Assembly (NCBI GenBank): GCA_012032555.1
Contig: JAAUSR010000016.1
Span: 1-64,000 of the forward strand
Length of the DNA: 64,000 nucleotides
Direction of reading: 5' to 3'
Source: Thioploca sp.
Lineage (GTDB): Bacteria; Pseudomonadota; Gammaproteobacteria; Beggiatoales; Beggiatoaceae
Shown here: in pieces, positions 1 through 8,214 of the stretch
How the letters are laid out: every line of letters begins with the position of its first letter
How positions within the stretch are numbered: the stretch's first letter is position 1
Made by a program: the position numbers and the translations under genes
Notes under the pieces: generated by a model
What the model saw: only the letters and a program-made list of their open reading frames with translations
Databases searched by the model: none
What the model was told of the DNA's origin: nothing

Positions 1-98
1 GAACACTTGTCAATAAAATTAGATTTCATACAATTGATTTATATGATGAAATAATTGGTGTCTGTGCTGGACTATGGAATTTTTACTTAGCTAATTGA
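1..98 (+). pseudogene. C-terminal tail of a transposase, cut by the window edge
   Basis: One frame is open from the left edge to a TGA at 96-98. It ends in a peptide resembling the C-terminus of IS630-type transposases (DLYDEIIGVCAGLWNFYL, compare the family's acidic-then-aromatic tail DSYDAIV..AWN). Everything upstream lies outside the window, so it cannot be told whether the gene is intact or a remnant. Another IS630 relic lies at 19841-20120. The family assignment rests on a short match only. Confidence 0.4.
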
Positions 99-124
99 TT
101 GGTTTTTAACGTGATACAACTCTA

Positions 125-1486
125 ATGTGGTTTAATCGCACTCATCCACGCCAAGCACCCGGTCTATCTGGATTAAAATTACTCGGTCATTTACTAAGTG
201 ATCGACGTGATTTATTGGCGATATTACAACAATATCAACAAGATTATGGTGATCTGTTACGGTTTTCGCTCGGCCCTAAAACCGTCTATGTCGCCGGTCA
301 TCCAGAGATGGCTGAACAAATCTTAATTCGTGATTTAGAAACCTTTGGCTCTTTAAGTCAGCAAGCGAAGCCGGTGGGACTCGCTTTAATTTTAGGGAAG
401 AGTTTATTACAAAGTTATGGTGAGGACTGGAAACGGCAGCGACAAATGTTACAATCCCTATTTCATAAGCGGCGGGTCGAAATCATGACCACGCACATGA
501 TAGCCGCTGGCGAACAGTTGCTGCAACGCTGGCATTCTCGCCCCGGAGAAGTGATTGATGTTTTGGAGGAAATGGTTAGTGTCGCTTTAGACATTGTTTG
601 TCGTACCTTGTTTAGTGTCGACGTGACCACGCATCTGGATACCTTGCGCACGGTTTTACCCATCTTAATTGAGCACGCCGCCACCAGTTTAAAAAATCCG
701 TTATTACCGCCACTGAATTGGCCAACACCACGGAATCGACGCTTTAAACAAGCTTTGCAAACATTGGATGACATGATTTATCGTCTCATTCGGCAACGAC
801 AAATGGGTAGTGAATCCACTAAGGATCTATTAAGCCATTTATTACAAACCCAAGATGAAAATGGTGAACCCCTAAGTCAGCAGTCAATACGAGACCAAGT
901 TGCCACGCTATTAGGGGTTGGTCATGAAACCACTGCCACCGCGATGACTTGGCTTTGGTATGCGTTGGATCAACATCCATTGGTGTTACAGCGAGTCCAA
1001 CAGGAATTAGCAACCGTATTGGCCGGTCGTTTACCGACTTTGGAAGATTTACCCCAATTAATTTATACCCGCCAAGTGGTTGACGAAGTGTTACGTCACT
1101 ATCCAGCGGTGCCGCTAGTGGCGCGGTTAGTATTACGAGATACGGAAATAAATGGTTATCCTATTTTGGCTGGCAGTACTGTATTTGTTAGCTTTTATCA
1201 TATTCATCATCATCCCGATTTTTGGAGCCAACCAGAACAATTTTGGCCAGAACGTTTTGCCGCTACAGAAGCCAGCGTAAAACATCGCTACGCCTACTTA
1301 CCTTTTGGTATCGGGCCACGTATATGTTTAGGTAACCATTTCGCGTTATTGGAGATGTTAATCTTACTCGCGCAAATTGTACCCCGCTATAGTTTAAAAT
1401 TAATGCCTAATCACTTGGTGAAACGAGAGATCACAATAACCATGCGACCTCGTCATGGATTACCTATGCGGTTGTGTCCTTGCTGA
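125..1486 (+). CDS. Cytochrome P450 monooxygenase
   Basis: This 453-residue protein is a full-length soluble-type P450, which inserts one oxygen atom from O2 into an organic substrate using electrons from a redox partner. The family landmarks are in order. The I-helix oxygen-binding motif GVGHETTATA is near residue 264, the K-helix ExxR (EVLR) near 320, and the haem-binding loop FGIGPRICLG near 393-402, with Cys about 400 as the axial thiolate. There is no N-terminal membrane anchor. The sequence resembles the bacterial CYP110/CYP102-like group common in cyanobacteria and some filamentous bacteria, but the substrate cannot be deduced. No ferredoxin or reductase gene is adjacent, so electrons must come from elsewhere. 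No clear Shine-Dalgarno precedes the ATG. The gene stands alone between a transposase tail and genes on the opposite strand. Confidence 0.95.
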   Translation: MWFNRTHPRQAPGLSGLKLLGHLLSDRRDLLAILQQYQQDYGDLLRFSLGPKTVYVAGHPEMAEQILIRDLETFGSLSQQAKPVGLALILGKSLLQSYGEDWKRQRQMLQSLFHKRRVEIMTTHMIAAGEQLLQRWHSRPGEVIDVLEEMVSVALDIVCRTLFSVDVTTHLDTLRTVLPILIEHAATSLKNPLLPPLNWPTPRNRRFKQALQTLDDMIYRLIRQRQMGSESTKDLLSHLLQTQDENGEPLSQQSIRDQVATLLGVGHETTATAMTWLWYALDQHPLVLQRVQQELATVLAGRLPTLEDLPQLIYTRQVVDEVLRHYPAVPLVARLVLRDTEINGYPILAGSTVFVSFYHIHHHPDFWSQPEQFWPERFAATEASVKHRYAYLPFGIGPRICLGNHFALLEMLILLAQIVPRYSLKLMPNHLVKREITITMRPRHGLPMRLCPC

Positions 1487-1526
1487 GTTGGTATACTACC
1501 ATTGGATTGGCAAAGCCATAGTTAAC

Positions 1527-1543
1527 GGTGGGCTATGCCCACC
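1527..1543. repeat. Short dispersed palindrome (GGTGGGC-TAT-GCCCACC)
   Basis: A 7-bp perfect stem with a 3-nt loop is followed by CTACC. It is nearly the same as the element at 2681-2705 and belongs to the palindrome family found in intergenic gaps throughout the window. It sits between the convergent P450 gene and the small lipoprotein gene, where it could also act as a weak terminator. Confidence 0.7.
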
Positions 1544-1554
1544 CTACCTACTAC

Positions 1555-1941
1555 CTACTCATGGTAAACGCTCGCTCTTTCATCGATAATAAGTTGCGCT
1601 CCGCGTTCCTTATACCATGCCTCAAGTTCTTCTTTTAGTACGGGCCATAGTTTTTTCGCCCATGAAGGGGCTTTTTCTTTCCATACGATTTCGGTAGGTA
1701 GAGAACCAGAGTCAAGTATGAATGAGCCGCCTGGCCCCCTACAAGTCACCAGGTCTTTCCATCTTGGTGAAAACTCAAATGTACTCATTGCGCCTAAATT
1801 TTTAGTGCCCCCAGGATATGAGTGGCCATTCTGCTGGGGTGTTTGTTCATTGAAGCCGATTTTGCTATGTAAGGTGTCGCAGCCTGTAAGCGGTAATAAA
1901 ACCAGCCGGATAATTAATGGTAGTTTGGAAAGATTCACCAT
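1555..1941 (-). CDS. Small putative lipoprotein of unknown function
   Basis: The preferred start is the ATG at 1939-1941 because GAGG lies six bases upstream; the frame stays open further upstream to 2010 without a better site. The product (about 128 residues) starts with a short basic and hydrophobic stretch ending in a lipobox-like LPLTGC, so it is probably lipid-anchored after signal peptidase II cleavage. The mature part has a Trp- and Lys-rich C-terminal segment (WAKKLWPVLKEELEAWY). No known domain was recognised. An open frame on the plus strand covers the same region but has no signal, so I consider it an artefact. Moderately sure this is a gene. Confidence 0.55.
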   Translation of the reverse strand: MVNLSKLPLIIRLVLLPLTGCDTLHSKIGFNEQTPQQNGHSYPGGTKNLGAMSTFEFSPRWKDLVTCRGPGGSFILDSGSLPTEIVWKEKAPSWAKKLWPVLKEELEAWYKERGAQLIIDERASVYHE

Positions 1942-2080
1942 AAATCGCCTCAAAAAGCTAACGATAGGCTTGTTAGGTAATTTGCTATTGTTTAGAAGAT
2001 ATAACGCCATTTTAATCAGCTCGATCCTTGTTACACTAGGAAACGGCGCACCGTATCACGGTGTTTGGTTGAAAACATAG

Positions 2081-2653
2081 TTAGGGATATCTTGGTAGGT
2101 ACCCGCTATATGGCAGAGATTTAAAATCCACTTCATAAAGGACCTCATGATCTATGAAGCTTACTTTCAGTTGTTGTTTGGTGTTCAATTTATAGACATC
2201 TTGAACACTTCTCACCATTTCCCCTTTTTTATCGAAGTAGAGTCGTTTTTCAACTGTCACCGGCTCCTCAGCTTGAAACGTGTTCATTGTCCAGAACACG
2301 AAGAATAGTTTTCCGTTCTTGTCATAATAGTTTTCACTCACCACAGACCAATCGCCCGAGAAAGAGTAAATTTCCCTCAACACAAAGGAGCCCAATTCAT
2401 TTCTTATAACAGAATTCTTTTCAGCTAAGAGCTTTAGGTTGGACTTTACCTCTTGTGTAGTCCATTCTTCATTTTCGTATCTGTCTCCCCAGACGTATCG
2501 ATAAACAGAAGGCGCGTTTTTAATTTCAGACTTTACAATTGGTTGCCATTCTGAAAATAGAGTCCTGATTTCCTTAATTCTCTTCACTTCGTTTGAGTAG
2601 GCGAACGGGGGCAAAATGGTTACGATTAGGAATAGAATTTTCAGGACTCTCAT
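2081..2653 (-). CDS. Exported protein of unknown function
   Basis: The 190-residue product begins with a clear Sec signal peptide (MRVLKILFLIVTILPPFAYS, then N-E). AAGGA lies about nine bases before its ATG. The mature part is hydrophilic and rich in aromatic residues, with a pattern typical of small periplasmic beta-rich proteins. No named domain was recognised. It is on the same strand as the lipoprotein gene at 1555-1941. The two may be independent, since about 140 bp separate them. Confidence 0.7.
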   Translation of the reverse strand: MRVLKILFLIVTILPPFAYSNEVKRIKEIRTLFSEWQPIVKSEIKNAPSVYRYVWGDRYENEEWTTQEVKSNLKLLAEKNSVIRNELGSFVLREIYSFSGDWSVVSENYYDKNGKLFFVFWTMNTFQAEEPVTVEKRLYFDKKGEMVRSVQDVYKLNTKQQLKVSFIDHEVLYEVDFKSLPYSGYLPRYP

Positions 2654-2680
2654 GCTTCTGTATCCTTAACAAGTAGCTTA

Positions 2681-2705
2681 GTAGGGTGGGCAATGCCCAC
2701 CCTAC
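2681..2705. repeat. Short dispersed palindrome (11-bp stem)
   Basis: GTAGGGTGGGC at 2681-2691 pairs perfectly with GCCCACCCTAC at 2695-2705 around an AAT loop. It is the cleanest member of the GTAGGGTG-type palindrome family in this window. It lies just upstream of the exported-protein gene ending at 2081. Confidence 0.8.
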
Positions 2706-2793
2706 CTGGCTCTGATTCGTTAAGTTCAGTGGAAAGTTTTTGAAAGGCGGTTTCGAGCAGTTTGGTCATAATTGATTTCTTCAAAGCTAATCA

Positions 2794-2826
2794 GGTGCAT
2801 TAACACACGTTTAGCGTTAATACACC
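2794..2826. repeat. Short dispersed palindrome, longer-loop form
   Basis: GGTGCATTAAC (2794-2804) pairs with GTTAATACACC (2816-2826) with one mismatch. The sequence is a variant of the GGTGCGTTA...TAACGCACC type also seen at 5810-5880 and 36188-36259. Confidence 0.65.
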
Positions 2827-2839
2827 CGATAATCACAAC

Positions 2840-2862
2840 TCAATAATAGTCTATATTATTGA
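2840..2862 (-). terminator. AT-rich hairpin just after the multihaem cytochrome gene
   Basis: TCAATAATA (2840-2848) and TATTATTGA (2854-2862) form a perfect 9-bp stem with a 5-nt loop. It lies 11 bases beyond the cytochrome stop codon. There is no clear U-tract, so termination is only a possibility. Confidence 0.3.
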
Positions 2863-2872
2863 TAACACTAAC

Positions 2873-5656
2873 TTATCTTGCCAATTCGTTTTTGTGACAC
2901 AGATTACAACTCACTATCGTGCCTTGTTTAAGAATGATGGTCTTGCTGCCATCGGGTTGTTTTTCTTTCGCTTGGAGGGTTCTATCGGCAGCTACTCGAG
3001 CTAATACGGTACCTTCACCTTTTAAACCGTGACAAGCACGACAAGCGTTCTTATCTTTTTCAGCAACATCTTCATGTTTTTTATTCCAGGTGGGATCATT
3101 AACTGGATGCAAACCATGAGGTCCTTTCAAAGCCGGTTTGAGGCTACCGGCTTCATGACAAGTGGTGCACTCAATTAATTTACCGGCATGTCCTTGTAAA
3201 TCAACTGCTGCTACATTGTCGTTAGCTAAAGTAGCTGAATTATTATCACTGGGTGAAACTGGCCAAATTGCATGAGTACTACCGTGACAACCTTCGCACA
3301 TAATGCCACCATGTCCTTTACTTAACCGATACAAGTTTTCATTTTCGGCAAATCGTGATTGCGGCATGGCAATAAAAGGTAAATCGGCTTGTTTGGCAAC
3401 GGATTTTTGATAAGTTTGTAATAACCGAATACCGCTTGCAGATAAAATAAAATCGGCCGTATTTAATTTAGCAACGGTTACTGCATCACCAATATGGCAG
3501 GATTGACACTTAGGTTCGTTTGCCCAAGGAACGCGTTTAGTTAAATCTAATCCTGCTCCAGTTGGTAAGCCGCCGCTAAAATCATTACCGACTTGATTCA
3601 TATTCCCATGACAATCTTGACAAACGCTTCCGGATTGTGCCATAGCCCCGCGTAAACAGCGCGTTTTTTTCCCAGGATGACATTGATAACAACTCTTTTC
3701 TAGCAACTGTTGAGCAACTTCTGGGGTACGTTGTGGATCATCTGGTGATAACATGGATGAAAATAAATCCGTGAATTGACCATGATGACCGTGCATAGCA
3801 CGTGACATACTAATGTGACGGGTTTGTTGACGACCAGCTTCACCTTGTTCTGGCTCATCAATCGGACCAGTTTGGGCTAAATCCAATGCCGGTGAATAAT
3901 GACATTGAGAACACTGTACCGGAGTTCGATTAGCCAAACAAGTTGGTTCTGTACCGCTATTACAAGGTGTACTACTACCATCGGCACTGGAGGTATAATG
4001 AGTACCGTGTTTAGCATCATGTAATCTTAAGATATTTATTTTGCTGGCATTAAGTAATTTTTCTGGTCCAAGGGCGCTAGCTTGGCGCATAATTTCCCAC
4101 GGCGTACCGTCAGCATAGGTTGTTACCAAGGCTAAACTAGTTGCAGCACCATTTCCAAAGTCCTTCGGATGGGCATGACAAGTTTGACAATCTGCTTCTG
4201 ATGCGACTGGGACAACGATATCAACGGCTGCTATTGGTGTTGGTGCCGTGTTTTTAGCAACCGCTTGAATCCGCATTAAGGGATAGGCATTAAGGTTGCC
4301 ATTATCATCTTTTGGTAAAATCGGAATACCATCAGCGGCAAACCAGCGAACTTGTTGAATAACGCTACCAAAAGGAAAATCTTTGAAAAATGGCAAGTCA
4401 ACATCAAAGCGTTTAAAGTATTGCGGTGAATTGCTGATACCGGGCATCGCTTGTTGAACTGGAACGAGATTGGGTAACTGAACGGGGTCCGGTACCGGTA
4501 AGCCGGTATCCAATACCAAAGGTTCAAACAAGTCTAAACTACTTAGACAAATTTCGGTAAACGGATCGCAAAGACCGAGTTTATCTTGACCTGGATAAAG
4601 TGAACGGTAAGTTAAACCACCAATTGTATGTGAACCATCTAAGCTTTCCCAAAAATTACTTTTGGCACCATTGTTACTGTTATTACCGGTGTTAATGGAT
4701 TCTTTACCAATGGGATCTTTGGGATTAGAAGTTGCTTGGTAAACGACATCGACTTGGCTATCATCTAATAATTGCGGTAAAGTGTTTTGAGTGCCTCGTT
4801 GTAACACTTGAGCATGAACGACATTAAAGGGAGGTAAAATACTAAATACTTGATAATCTAAATCAGCACAGTGCATACCCAGGTCATTAGCAGCTAGTAC
4901 CACCATGTTGCTTGGTGACGATGAGTTGGTATCACAACTAACCGGCGCTTGTTCTACTGATTTTTTAGTGGTGTTATTGCCCAACTTGGCTTGCACTTGA
5001 CAAGGTACTACCGCCAGTACTGGTATCTCCAATTGCCACTCACCTTTATTATTGATGGTAGTTGTACCTAGAACTTGACCAGAATTAGCATTACTAAGAG
5101 TCACGGATTTATTTTGACTACCTTTACCTTGTACTTGCAATTGAGATTTTTCGGCATCCCATTTCGCTGTCTCGATAGTAAGACGTATCGAAACAATACT
5201 ATTAAAATTAAAATCATTTTCTAGAGAAAGGATACTTTCTCCTCGTTGATTACTAATTCCAACCAGTTGGAAACGAAGTGGATCGGAATCTGGAATCGAT
5301 ATCATATTCACTTTAGTGTATTGCAATTGTTTACCATCGCGCTCAGCTACCATAATCGTAGGAATAAATAATTCCCCGGTCTCGAAAGAAAATACCGTTG
5401 GTGAATCACTAGCAACTGCAGTTAATTGAATATCTTGTAAAACAAATTCCAGTTTGTTTTCATCCACTAACAGTAAATTAACACCAAAGGTACCAAAGAG
5501 AGGTATTTCTACAATAGGTAGGTAAAGATTCCCGGTAGCAAAGGAAAAGTTAGCTTGATCAACATTATCATCGGCTAATACCAGACTATTTAAACTTATC
5601 CACCAAATTAAACTTATTTGGATTAAACGTTGAATTAAATAACTTACTTTATTCAC
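2873..5656 (-). CDS. Nine-haem c-type cytochrome, periplasmic
   Basis: The 927-residue protein has a Sec signal peptide (about residues 1-28, ending SLVLA). Nine CxxCH haem-attachment motifs follow in the C-terminal half: CQTCH, CSQCH, CYQCH, CQDCH, CQSCH, CEGCH, CTTCH, CRACH and CNLCH. The first about 450 residues have no haem motif and look like beta-rich domains, with one conserved-looking stretch, LAANDLGMHCADLDY. It starts at a GTG (5654-5656) supported by AAGGAG nine bases upstream. Multihaem cytochromes of this kind carry electrons in the periplasm or across the outer membrane, for example in sulfur or nitrogen redox chemistry. The exact partner is unknown. The order of extracellular-type domains followed by a haem wire suggests an extracytoplasmic oxidoreductase. 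A decayed copy of its 5' end lies at 6466-6655. Confidence 0.93.
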   Translation of the reverse strand: MNKVSYLIQRLIQISLIWWISLNSLVLADDNVDQANFSFATGNLYLPIVEIPLFGTFGVNLLLVDENKLEFVLQDIQLTAVASDSPTVFSFETGELFIPTIMVAERDGKQLQYTKVNMISIPDSDPLRFQLVGISNQRGESILSLENDFNFNSIVSIRLTIETAKWDAEKSQLQVQGKGSQNKSVTLSNANSGQVLGTTTINNKGEWQLEIPVLAVVPCQVQAKLGNNTTKKSVEQAPVSCDTNSSSPSNMVVLAANDLGMHCADLDYQVFSILPPFNVVHAQVLQRGTQNTLPQLLDDSQVDVVYQATSNPKDPIGKESINTGNNSNNGAKSNFWESLDGSHTIGGLTYRSLYPGQDKLGLCDPFTEICLSSLDLFEPLVLDTGLPVPDPVQLPNLVPVQQAMPGISNSPQYFKRFDVDLPFFKDFPFGSVIQQVRWFAADGIPILPKDDNGNLNAYPLMRIQAVAKNTAPTPIAAVDIVVPVASEADCQTCHAHPKDFGNGAATSLALVTTYADGTPWEIMRQASALGPEKLLNASKINILRLHDAKHGTHYTSSADGSSTPCNSGTEPTCLANRTPVQCSQCHYSPALDLAQTGPIDEPEQGEAGRQQTRHISMSRAMHGHHGQFTDLFSSMLSPDDPQRTPEVAQQLLEKSCYQCHPGKKTRCLRGAMAQSGSVCQDCHGNMNQVGNDFSGGLPTGAGLDLTKRVPWANEPKCQSCHIGDAVTVAKLNTADFILSASGIRLLQTYQKSVAKQADLPFIAMPQSRFAENENLYRLSKGHGGIMCEGCHGSTHAIWPVSPSDNNSATLANDNVAAVDLQGHAGKLIECTTCHEAGSLKPALKGPHGLHPVNDPTWNKKHEDVAEKDKNACRACHGLKGEGTVLARVAADRTLQAKEKQPDGSKTIILKQGTIVSCNLCHKNELAR

Positions 5657-5809
5657 GGCATTGCTCCTTGGTAGCCGCTAGATTATAAATTGAGGTTGAG
5701 TAAACAAGCGTTATAACTGAATAAAGGGTATTTGTAAAGTAGATAAAATAGTGCTTTATTTATAGTAATTTGGTTTACAACTAGTAGTAGGAATAGGGTA
5801 AGTCATTGA

Positions 5810-5830
5810 GGTGCGTTAGCGTAACGCACC
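5810..5830. repeat. Short dispersed palindrome
   Basis: GGTGCGTTA (5810-5818) and TAACGCACC (5822-5830) form a perfect 9-bp stem around GCG. It is the archetype of the GGTGCGTTA form of the family and is followed at once by a related copy at 5848-5880. Confidence 0.75.
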
Positions 5831-5847
5831 ATTTGGAATCGCCAGTT

Positions 5848-5880
5848 AAGGTGCGTTACGGCTAACGTCTAATGCACCTT
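5848..5880. repeat. Short dispersed palindrome, second adjacent copy
   Basis: AAGGTGC (5848-5854) pairs with GCACCTT (5874-5880). The inner part is imperfect (GTTACGGCTAACGTCTAAT). It lies just past the stop of the thrombospondin-repeat gene on the minus strand and could help end that transcript. Confidence 0.6.
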
Positions 5881-5893
5881 ACCTTGCTAAATT

Positions 5894-6400
5894 TCATCGT
5901 AACGGTCTCCAGGCATTATCACAAACATCACCTAGCCCATCTCTATCAACGTCTGACTGATTAGGATTATAAACAAATACACAATTATCACAGACATCTC
6001 CTTTACCATCTTGATCAGCATCTTCCTGATAGGGATTAGCTTTGGTTGGGCAATTATCTGTATTATCATCTATACCATCTCTGTCCCTATCAGTTACCCC
6101 TAGTCTTACTTGCGCCAACACATCTGGATGATCACATACATTATCTACCAATATTACTTTACCTTCTTTGAGGAATTCGAATGTTGTAGCCGGACCAACA
6201 CAGCAAGTAACACCATCATCTGCACAAGCTGCAAATGGGCTAATCAGAGCAATATTATCTGCTTCCTCTGGATCGCACCAACGGCTTTCACATGAGAATA
6301 AACTTCCTCCAGATTCGGTAAAACAACATCCGGCAGCCCAAGAGTTTAACATGATGAAATAGTTAATAAAGATAGCTATAAAAAACGTTTTATAATTCAT
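5894..6400 (-). CDS. Secreted protein with thrombospondin type 3 calcium-binding repeats
   Basis: The ATG at 6398-6400 is chosen because AGGAGAACC lies just upstream; the frame is open a little further but without a ribosome site. The product (168 residues) begins with a signal peptide ending near SWAA, followed by a Cys-rich segment. It ends with two to three Asp-rich thrombospondin type 3 units (DRDRDGIDDNTDNCP, DADQDGKGDVCDNC, DVDRDGLGDVCDN), which bind Ca2+ in their DxDxDG loops. Such units commonly act as rigid spacers in secreted or cell-surface proteins. It lies between the multihaem cytochrome gene and the decayed copy of that gene's start, on the same strand. A working link with the cytochrome is plausible but unproven. 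Confidence 0.8.
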   Translation of the reverse strand: MNYKTFFIAIFINYFIMLNSWAAGCCFTESGGSLFSCESRWCDPEEADNIALISPFAACADDGVTCCVGPATTFEFLKEGKVILVDNVCDHPDVLAQVRLGVTDRDRDGIDDNTDNCPTKANPYQEDADQDGKGDVCDNCVFVYNPNQSDVDRDGLGDVCDNAWRPLR

Positions 6401-6465
6401 AATGGTTCTCCTTTGGGTTAAACTGCGTAGGTTAGGCGCCAAAAACTGCGACTTGACCTACCTGG

Positions 6466-6655
6466 CTATTTAAACTTATCCACCCTAATCAAGCTTAGCT
6501 GGACTAGCCTTGGAATTAAAATACTGATTTTATCACGGCATTTCTCCTGTGTAGCCGTTAGATTATAATTTGAGGTTAGGTAATTAAACGTTATAACTGA
6601 ATAAGTTGGTTTGTGAAGTTGGTAAAATAGTGCTTCATTTATAGTAATTCTGTTC
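6466..6655 (-). pseudogene. Decayed duplicate of the start of the multihaem cytochrome gene
   Basis: This stretch aligns by eye, almost base for base, with 5575-5765, the signal-peptide coding region and upstream region of the nine-haem cytochrome gene. The shared blocks include CTATTTAAACTTATCCACC, TCACGGCATT.CTCC and GTTATAACTGAATAA. The copied GTG start (with its CAGGAG site) is kept, but one base is missing soon after it. The frame is therefore shifted and closes at once. Only the first 25 or so codons remain before the thrombospondin-repeat gene region begins. An open frame over it is not a real gene. It is a relic of a tandem duplication, or of a second cytochrome gene that has been lost. 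Confidence 0.7.
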
Positions 6656-6939
6656 CAGGAATCCACATTCTTCCCTATGGTAAAGCTAATTTTACTTTGG
6701 CATCATGATGAAACCAAGTTAAATCGAGTACCGGATAACAATAATTATTTCTTTGGATTCAACTATATTTCATTGGGCTACACCGGTATTTATCAAATAC
6801 TACTTTTAAGATTACCAATTATTGCTGAAATTTTCTCTTCATTTCTTGTCTAAATAGACCAGACATGAATATAATAATTTTAATTATTATTTTACTCAAA
6901 CTTTGATCCAGTTTCTCTAACACCAATAAGAGCATAAAC

Positions 6940-8214
6940 TTGACTATCTCGCCACGAATATTATTATCTGCTTATCAATGCGCTCCTAAAACGGAAGCGG
7001 TATCTCAAATTGGTTGGCAGTGGTATTTTCGTTTAGCACAGCGGGTGCCGGTAACTTTAGTTACCCACGTTAGAAATTATTCTTACTTAATGCAAGCCGG
7101 TGCTCCCTTAGCCCATTCCGAAATAATCTTTATTGATACCGAGTGGTTTGCTAAGTACCTTTATAACTTGTCCCGTAAACTTTTTCCTCAAAGTGAGAAT
7201 GCGGTTTATTTATTATCTTCACTGGATTTTTTTGTATATGATTGGTTCGCTGTTCAACAACTTAAAAAACGCCAACGTGCCGGTGCTAATTGGGATATCG
7301 TTCATGTCGTTACACCCGTTTCTCCCGTAACAGTGACTCGGTTACATACCTTGCAACGACCCATCATTTTAGGGCCTCGGAATGGTGGCTTAAAAAATCC
7401 ACCGGACTTTCCAGAAATTATGAAGGAAGATTCGAGTTGGATATATCCACTGCGTAACTTGGGTTATTTTATCGATTTCTTAATAGGTTCTAGTCGCAAT
7501 GCTGCTGTTATTTTAACTGCAACCCAAGCTACTTTGCAGAGTATTTCACCTCGTTATCATTCTCGGTGTCGCCCTTTGTTAGAAAATGGGGTGGACTTAA
7601 ATTTATTTAGCCCAGCACCCTGGCCACCCCCTCCTTCTCTAATCCAACCTTTACGCATTGTCTTTGTCGGCCGATTGGTCCCGTTTAAAGGTGTTCCACT
7701 GCTACTCGAAGCATTAGCGCAGTTAAAAGATAAATTTCCATTGTTATTAACCATCATTGGCGAAGGTCCGCTCCAAAAGAAATGGCAAACTCAAAGTGAA
7801 CAATTACACCTTAATAAAATAGTTACTTGGTATGGGACTGCTTCCCGAACCCAAGTGGTTGCCCAAATACAAGCAGCCCATGTATTATGTTTACCCTCTG
7901 TACGTGAATCTGGTGGAGCAGTTCTATTGGAAGCAATGGCTTGTGCTCGCCCGGTGATAGCGATTGCTTTTGGTGGGCCAGCTGAGATAGTTGATGACAC
8001 AGTAGGCCATACTATTCCACCGCACGGCGGAGCAACTGTTGTCGTGGAGGCGTTAACCAAATGTTTTCAAGACATTTTTGAACAGCCACAGGTATGGCAA
8101 CAACGAGGTGAAATGGGTAGACGCCGTGCAGAACAACGCTATAGTTGGGACAGTAAAATAGACCAAGCCTTAGTATTATATGAAGAATTGTTAAAAGATG
8201 CTGACAGAAAATAA
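6940..8214 (+). CDS. Glycosyltransferase family 4 (GT-B fold)
   Basis: The 424-residue protein has the two-domain GT-B layout. The C-terminal nucleotide-sugar domain begins near RIVFVGRLVPFKG and carries the E-x7-E type signature (SVRESGGAVLLEAMACARPVI). It would transfer a sugar from a nucleotide donor to a growing glycan on the cytoplasmic face of the membrane. The start is TTG (6940-6942) with a weak purine-rich site before it; a slightly different start is possible. It is the first of four consecutive glycosyltransferase genes, and its end overlaps the next gene by 17 bases. The substrate cannot be read from sequence. Confidence 0.88.
   Translation: MTISPRILLSAYQCAPKTEAVSQIGWQWYFRLAQRVPVTLVTHVRNYSYLMQAGAPLAHSEIIFIDTEWFAKYLYNLSRKLFPQSENAVYLLSSLDFFVYDWFAVQQLKKRQRAGANWDIVHVVTPVSPVTVTRLHTLQRPIILGPRNGGLKNPPDFPEIMKEDSSWIYPLRNLGYFIDFLIGSSRNAAVILTATQATLQSISPRYHSRCRPLLENGVDLNLFSPAPWPPPPSLIQPLRIVFVGRLVPFKGVPLLLEALAQLKDKFPLLLTIIGEGPLQKKWQTQSEQLHLNKIVTWYGTASRTQVVAQIQAAHVLCLPSVRESGGAVLLEAMACARPVIAIAFGGPAEIVDDTVGHTIPPHGGATVVVEALTKCFQDIFEQPQVWQQRGEMGRRRAEQRYSWDSKIDQALVLYEELLKDADRK

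Noticed and set aside
1718..2080. Open frame on the plus strand over the small lipoprotein gene
   Set aside because: It has no ribosome site or domain and overlaps a minus-strand frame with a lipobox and GAGG site.
6110..6362. Two plus-strand frames over the thrombospondin-repeat gene
   Set aside because: They lie antisense to clear Asp-rich calcium-binding repeats and show no features of their own.
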